Source: Scilla litardierei (lineage: Eukaryota; Streptophyta; Magnoliopsida; Asparagales; Asparagaceae). From it: a stretch of 64,000 nucleotides of DNA. The position numbers were made by a program, and so were the translations under genes. The stretch lies in the NCBI GenBank assembly GCA_030789695.1, contig CM061141.1, forward strand, positions 277,829,871 through 277,893,870. The letters run 5' to 3'. A model generated the notes under the pieces. The model was not told where the DNA came from and did no database searches. It worked only from the letters and a program-made list of their open reading frames with translations. Shown in pieces: positions 58,056 through 64,000 of the stretch (its first letter is position 1; every line of letters starts with the position of its first letter).

Positions 58056-59239
58056 TAAAGTCCGTCCTCGGACTTCCTAGGATGTGAACCTTGCCGAGGT
58101 CAGCTAGGTATGATGGTCTTACTACCCACGAAGTACAAACAAGAATACGTATCTGCACCACACTTATATACTCTATATGCTTCACTTTCATCCATACACA
58201 TCCGTATCGCACACATGTCACAGACACATCCTATTACTTATTTAGTAGCACATCCATATCACTATATGTATCATTACATACACATACATATATGTTCTTC
58301 ACATAAACATCTAGGCACACATATTCACACATTAACATATACGTCACACACCTCAATTAAGTCTCTATACGTATTATTACACGTATTTAGATCACTACTC
58401 ACATCCATGTGCATACGACATCACATCGTATCCACATCATGATACCTTCAAGTATAACGAATTATGTTCTACCTGCTTATATATACATATACGTCTATAT
58501 CCATGCACAAACACACAACAATACACATTAATCTACACACCATTTCTTGATAAACAGGGTCACTATCACGGTGTCACACCGTATGTACACCTGATCCCTA
58601 TAAACCCAATACTTAGTCATATGGGCTCACTTCTAAGTATAGGCATATAAATATCTATATACACACATTATTTAGTCACATCCATACATACATTCACGCG
58701 CACGTACTAACACATGCTTGATCGAGTCGCATAAGGTTCACAATCATATTATAAATAAATATACACGTAACCTCACTTCCATAGCTGTGCACCTACTGCC
58801 TCACACAGATATGCACATATAGCACACACAATACACACAAGAGTGCACAAACATAATATGTTCCCCCCATATGATATATATATATAGCCACCCTTGTATA
58901 CTCTATGCTCACACTGCCATATTAGTCAAATAAATATAAATATCCATCTACACTTCACACATGCATATACATAAACAAACATTCACACACATCTCAATAC
59001 CTACATACCAAACAGTTTCATTCGCTTATATTCATCAGGTATGTGTATACACACTTATATTCCATATCCACCATACTTACATCCACATTGCATATTTACA
59101 TACATACACACATGCTCTGGTACAGACATATATATTCTCTTATACAAAAAAGAATACATTTATCCAAGGCTCACCAAGATACACCTGGATAGACAACCCT
59201 ATAGGATAGATCAGTAGATAAACAAACAAGGATATGTAC

Positions 59240-59241
<2 letters not shown>

Positions 59242-59301
<60 letters not shown>
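59242..59301. repeat. (GT)n microsatellite
   Basis: Thirty GT units, uninterrupted, in the LARD interior, on an otherwise G-poor strand. Confidence 0.95.
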
Positions 59302-59303
<2 letters not shown>

Positions 59304-61379
59304 TCATTCTCTCAATATACACATCATTACATATTCTCCTACTACACATTTCACATACATGGACACATCCCTTCTGCATTGAGACAAGTATAATGGAAAT
59401 CCATACGATTATAATACCTATGCACATATACACATATAGGTAACAAACAATACTTCACATAGATACTCCACATCTAATTATATACACACTCATTATATAC
59501 CCACAGATGTATTCATATCAACACCATACATACATCTCTAGGCCTACACATAGCCATATACAAGTTCGCTCATACACACCAGATTATTATTCTAATAGTA
59601 GGTATACCCACAAACATGCATATATACATATTAGGATCCATGCAACCATGCACATACATTACCATGTATGGGCACACACACCCATTCACACATGCCATAC
59701 ATATCCTGCTATTACACACCTATATAGTCAAGCTATTCAAACTATACTAGTAGGTAGTCAGGAGCTACCCATACCACTATATACGTAACATCCCATATCC
59801 ACACTTTTACTAACATACTAGTGCATACACAAATAAGTGTATTCCAATATTCATACACATTCAGTAGATAGTCACATCCCATATACGTACACATTCATAT
59901 ACTGATACATGCACATCAGAATATGGATCATTCACATACATATACATATAATCACTCATAAGACATACACCAATACACGTTCAATAATAACATCACATAC
60001 ACACAATCATACCATGCTTTCTACAGCATACCTACATACATATAAGTAACTCATATACCAATACACATTCCTCCCTCATGCCAACGCACTACATATACAT
60101 CCAAATGACCTATAGGCACCATTCTACGGGTAAGCGTATGCACACATATATACATATACCATAACTCCACTTAACCGTGCAAACCCATAGCCACCCCACT
60201 TATACATGCACTGTATAAACTCAATCTTTACATTCATCCTATCCTACCTATAATACACGTCACACTCATATTCCTATCCCATATTAGACACGGTATAGGG
60301 CTAAGAGTCTAAACTTAGGGTGGACGGGTTCAAAGCACCAATACCCACCTCAGGACGCATCTATCCCAAACACTCGGGAGCATTACTTGTATTATCCATA
60401 CGTCCATTACGTATCTATATTTCTACCTACACACCATGTATGGCCATTGCACAACACCTATCTTCATGCAATAATACATCCACGACCATATACCTAAGTG
60501 AAACAATATACCAATTCCTATATGCACATAGGCAGCACATACATATATTATCAGTTATTCAAATCTAACACATTAGGAATTCATACACTAGCAATACAAC
60601 ACTAGCGATATATATACCAATATTTCAACCCATATCTACACCACCTACCCATACAAACAGACATATATTCACACACATGCACTTTCCCCGCATATATCTA
60701 CAAGACCATATGAACACTCCACCACTCTATCCACACAAGGATAGTTATACGCACCTTGGCACTTCCCTACACGGGGAATCAACCATAATGTAATAGATGT
60801 GAAAACGCTTACACACACTCATATCAGCTATATACATATCGTCACTCACACTCCTACAAGGCATATGCCTCCACTAGTTTACATGTACCCAATGATATAC
60901 ATTCACGAATAAACATGTATATATCACCTATGTCTCAGAATCACACACGTATACCACCGACCTGCCTCACATATTTGTATCATATACTTTTATGGAGGTG
61001 GAATATACATACACTCAAGTATTCGTCCACCGAGTATATACACCCCACGCATATCCATACACCACTACTAGCATTCAGGGTACATGTAACTTTCATGCCA
61101 TTCAAATATACAAGTATACGCAACTTGTATAATTCAATCTCTAAGCACAACAATGCACTTATACACACTGGTTCACACCGTTACATATACACGTGTATAC
61201 CTACAATATACATGTATGGTATAATATACAGCAGAAAGTTCATCCCCGGACTCCCTAAAACTAGGGGTTCAAGGGTGGATCACTTAAAGCTCTAAGGTCA
61301 CTACCCACCTTTGGGCTAACCTACCCCAATCACCTACTGAAGCATTACATGTACTATCCTTACGCACATCGCAGTGCGG

Positions 61380-61403
61380 TGACCTGCATGGGCCGCCAAA
61401 AAC
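61380..61403 (-). other. LARD primer-binding-site candidate
   Basis: The minus strand after the 5' LTR end reads GTTTTTGGCGGCCCATGCAG. The TTTTTGGCG start resembles Athila/Tat-type gypsy primer sites, but the tRNA match is not certain. Confidence 0.45.
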
Positions 61404-64000
61404 TGTCACGCTCCTCTCTCCAGAATACCCTGCATTCAACATAATTTTTTTTCCAACTATCCTGGAGCGCGAGGGTGATGGGAAAGGAAAAAGGGAGAGA
61501 AAGAAGAAAACTAAATATGCAGGCCACTACGCACATGCTGGGATAGTACAAGTGAAGCTCCACTAAAATATCCAACAATCACACAAAACAACAACATTTA
61601 ATACATACCATGCTTCATTTTTACACAGTCCAAGTACACCAATACATACATACAGCCACTCTCCACCTTCAAAGACAACCAAGACACTCTGCAAGCTACA
61701 CCACTCACCAAACGCTACCCCTGAGACCCGACTCCAAGTCACCACCAACCATACTGCCCTTGCTACCTGAAAAATAGGGAGGAGCACATCAATGCGTGCC
61801 CCAGTAGGAACCAACTTGGATTTGGAACATCATTTTAAGGTTATCAACCACTAAGCAAGGCATGGGAAATAACACGTGCAAACTAAATAATATGGCAGAA
61901 AGTAAACAACTAGGTGAGGGATCATACCTGCGGTTTGATGTCGAGCTACGACAAGAAAAGGGTTAGCACGAATAATAATAATAATAACGCAAGTGTTTAA
62001 GCAACCATTATCTAATAAGATAAGTGCACAGCTAAGTAAGGGAGGATAAGAACAATGAATTATACATACAAGGCTTGTCACAACAATACACAAACCACAT
62101 ACACAAATACACATACAAGGTACAAACAGATAAAAATACGTACAAGGCACAACACACAACACGCATACATTGCATATATGCAACAAATCACACACAATGG
62201 ATATAATGATACATAATGATGCACATGATGCAATATAAGATGCAATGCAATGCAATGGGATCCCATGAATGTACCGACGTGCAAGTGTATCGTGATCTAC
62301 TCCGGTCTCAATCTGTGGCAACTACCGATGGAGTCAAGAGGTGCCTACACGGTCACGGCCCACAGCGAATTCCCCCGCCTCCTACTGTGGCTCTCGCTCC
62401 ATGTAGTGCCATCAATGTCCTATAACATTGCCCATTCACATCATTTCTCAAATTACAAATATATACAAGCCCATTCCGCATGTTTCTCAACATTTGTTTC
62501 ATTGAGGCATTTCAGCGAACACATGATGGGCGTAATTCATTTCAAGGAAACACAAATAATTTACATGTGCCAAGTGCATGAACATTCATTCCACCGTACA
62601 ACCATAATAAGCAAGATTAATGATGGCCAATTAACCACAATTAAAGAATAAGAGCAACACTTAATGAATTCAGCTTGCTGAAATTGCAGGAAGTGACAAT
62701 AAATGGCCATATAACATCAGTTTCCATTGAAAATTTGATAAATTGTCCCAAATGAAAGTTATAAATATACTAGTCCTGGATTCACAGATAAACTTTCATA
62801 CAAATATATTAAGTAGGTGATTTATAGTGAATTATTTGGTGTAGTGTGTCAAATCTGTTTTTCAGACAGATTTCTGGGTCTGTATTGTAAGCCAATCTTG
62901 GGCATGTTTCAGCCAGAAATTCGACATATAAGCACTGTGATGAATTTTTAGAAATACTTGTTAACTTTCCAACAAGACCAAGATCATAAAATTCCATGAT
63001 GTGTGCTGGTGTCTAGGCCAATTTTTCTAAACTGTGTCAACACTGAAAATCAAACAGACATGTTGTAAAAGTGGAATTTTTACTTCTAATTTCTGAATTG
63101 TACATATATCAATATTTATATGATTTTGGGATAGAACTTCAAGATCTACAAGCTCATATTTTTTTCGAACCCTAATTCGAGCTACAGTAACCAGAATCAA
63201 GGCAAAAACAAACATCCAGATTTCAGAATTTCAAAGAGAGTAATTTTGCTAAGAATTTTCAAGGGAGATTCATGAAAATTGAATCATGGCATATTAATTT
63301 GATTACCACCACTTCAGATAAAACATGATGTAAAAACATGATAAAATAAAACCCTAATTAAATTTCCAAATCCAAGTTAGAATCCTACCTCAAGAGTGTT
63401 CTTTTTTTCCTCATCTCTTCCTCTTCCTCCTCCTCTTCTTCTTCTTCTTCCTTTTTTTCCTTGAAGAATTTCAGCCATGGGTTAGGGGGAGGGGCCGGCT
63501 AACATGGAAGGGAGAGAGGAGAGAGAAAGTGGGGAGAAAATGAGAGAAGGAGAGAGAGGTTTCTAGTCTCCTCTTTTTTCTTCTCTTTTCTTAATTCTTT
63601 TCTTCTCTTCCAAGAAAGAGATATTCCAATGGAATATTTCATGAGGAAATGACCAAAATACCCCCCCATTATCTAGGTATTAACAAGTATACCATTACTT
63701 TATGCACACACCACTTAAGTATGTACGCTCAGCACCTTTAGTCCAAATGAGCGTTTTGCCCCTAACCTTTCTAAAAATTTACGGAGGTTGCCATTGACCC
63801 TTAACCCCTTTCACACTAATATGGCTCTTCCTATACACATCCACGTACATCCATGCATGCATACATGCTTCACACATGCACGTCTAACACGTTCTTGTCG
63901 TCTTACACCCACGACGTCATTTGCACTTCTCCCGCATTCACATTTCGCATTCTCTTCCCTTAGCCACGTATTACAGCCTAATCCCCCTTGTACTACATCA
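61404..64000 (-). repeat. LARD 5' LTR (right copy, incomplete)
   Basis: 2597 bp visible, collinear with 55305-57900 apart from small indels such as the AAT run (61970-61987) and a TCT/TTC run (63409-63450). Continues past the window end. Confidence 0.88.

Larger units (their letters stand above)
58039..61403 (-). repeat. LARD interior: G-poor CACATAC-rich non-coding sequence
   Basis: 3365 bp made almost wholly of A, C and T on the plus strand (CATACACATA, CACACATCC and similar), with G rare over most of it, and a 60-bp TG run at 59242-59301. Two related G-containing blocks (60301-60400 and 61240-61350, each with acccacct and a gcattac[at]tgta word) recur about 950 bp apart. No protein domain on either strand. 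Long plus-strand ORFs arise because TAG and TGA are rare without G. Confidence 0.8.
55305..64000 (-). mobile_element. LARD-like LTR retrotransposon, minus strand, right end cut by window
   Basis: Two long direct repeats (55305-58038 and 61404 to beyond 64000) begin TGTCACGCTCC on the plus strand. The first ends GGGCATGACA, so on the minus strand the LTR is TGTCATGCCC...GAGCGTGACA, with the 5-bp inverted ends TGTCA/TGACA. A purine tract (minus) adjoins the left LTR and a primer-site-like TTTTTGGCGGCC (minus) adjoins the right LTR, fixing the orientation. The interior of 3365 bp has no gag or pol. LTRs of about 2.73 kb with a non-coding interior fit the LARD class. The candidate left duplication TTATG (55300-55304) cannot be checked. 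Confidence 0.82.

Noticed and set aside
58091..61295. Many plus-strand ORFs of 60-126 codons
   Set aside because: The strand is almost free of G, so TAG and TGA stops are rare. The products are low-complexity H/I/T/Y-rich strings without domains.
1..64000. tRNA, rRNA, snRNA and organellar insertions
   Set aside because: No cloverleaf with an intact A/B box, no rRNA core motif and no chloroplast or mitochondrial gene was recognised by reading. Short TGGTATCAGAGC matches are retrotransposon primer sites.

Overview
The window is nuclear DNA from a transposon-rich seed plant, most likely a flowering plant with a large genome. The evidence is spliceosomal GT/AG introns, one plant-type VPS39 gene, and nested plant transposons: Ty3/gypsy, Ty1/copia SIRE-like, RTE LINE, hAT, Mutator-like MITE and Helitron. 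I cannot name the species. No rRNA gene, tRNA gene, CRISPR array or bacterial operon is visible.

The only host gene read with confidence is the 3' two thirds of VPS39 (plus strand, 12240-45711). This is the HOPS tethering subunit that acts at the vacuole. Eight exons join without a frame break into 689 residues plus stop. The N-terminal beta-propeller (CNH) part must lie upstream of the window. The visible introns include one of 16.6 kb, one of 12.3 kb and an upstream one of more than 12.2 kb, and nearly all of that length is transposon.

Layout. 1-1387: 3' end of a gag-only LTR element (E1). 1393-5427: two SIRE-like LTRs head to head, the second split by a hAT element (hAT-A). 6990-9200: a repeat split by hAT-B. 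9360-10688: antisense SIRE-like solo LTR. 10903-11075: fold-back repeat. 12240-12352: first visible VPS39 exon. 12780-19872: hAT-C, carrying a Mutator-like MITE and a decayed full-length Tekay-like chromovirus (E2, 13593-19715). 20086-22751: antisense gag-only element (E3). 23.2-25.1 kb: candidate minus-strand transcription unit with a housekeeping-type promoter. 29000-30763: VPS39 exons 2 and 3 with a solo LTR (E4) between them. 31.5-36.7 kb: antisense RTE LINE containing a complete gag-only element (E5). 39100-41130: SIRE-like solo LTR and a copia pol remnant. 43023-45711: last five VPS39 exons. 46.7-49.4 kb: decayed hAT transposase (hAT-D). 50.6-52.2 kb: gypsy remnant with a nested Helitron. 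54.2-54.7 kb: possible first exon of another gene. 55305-64000: antisense LARD-like element with 2.7-kb LTRs and a 3.4-kb G-poor non-coding interior.

Most insertions are supported by target-site duplications read by eye: E2 AATGA, E3 GAACA/GAGCA, E4 AGTTG, E5 GATAC, SIRE-like solo LTRs TAAAG and CTTTT, hAT-B CCTACACA, MITE AAAATAAAA. The most interesting systems are three gag-only retrotransposons sharing one gag-to-pol-tail junction beside a related gypsy element that could once have supplied their enzymes, and locally homogenised AGTCGACT arrays placed at the same point in four SIRE-like LTRs.
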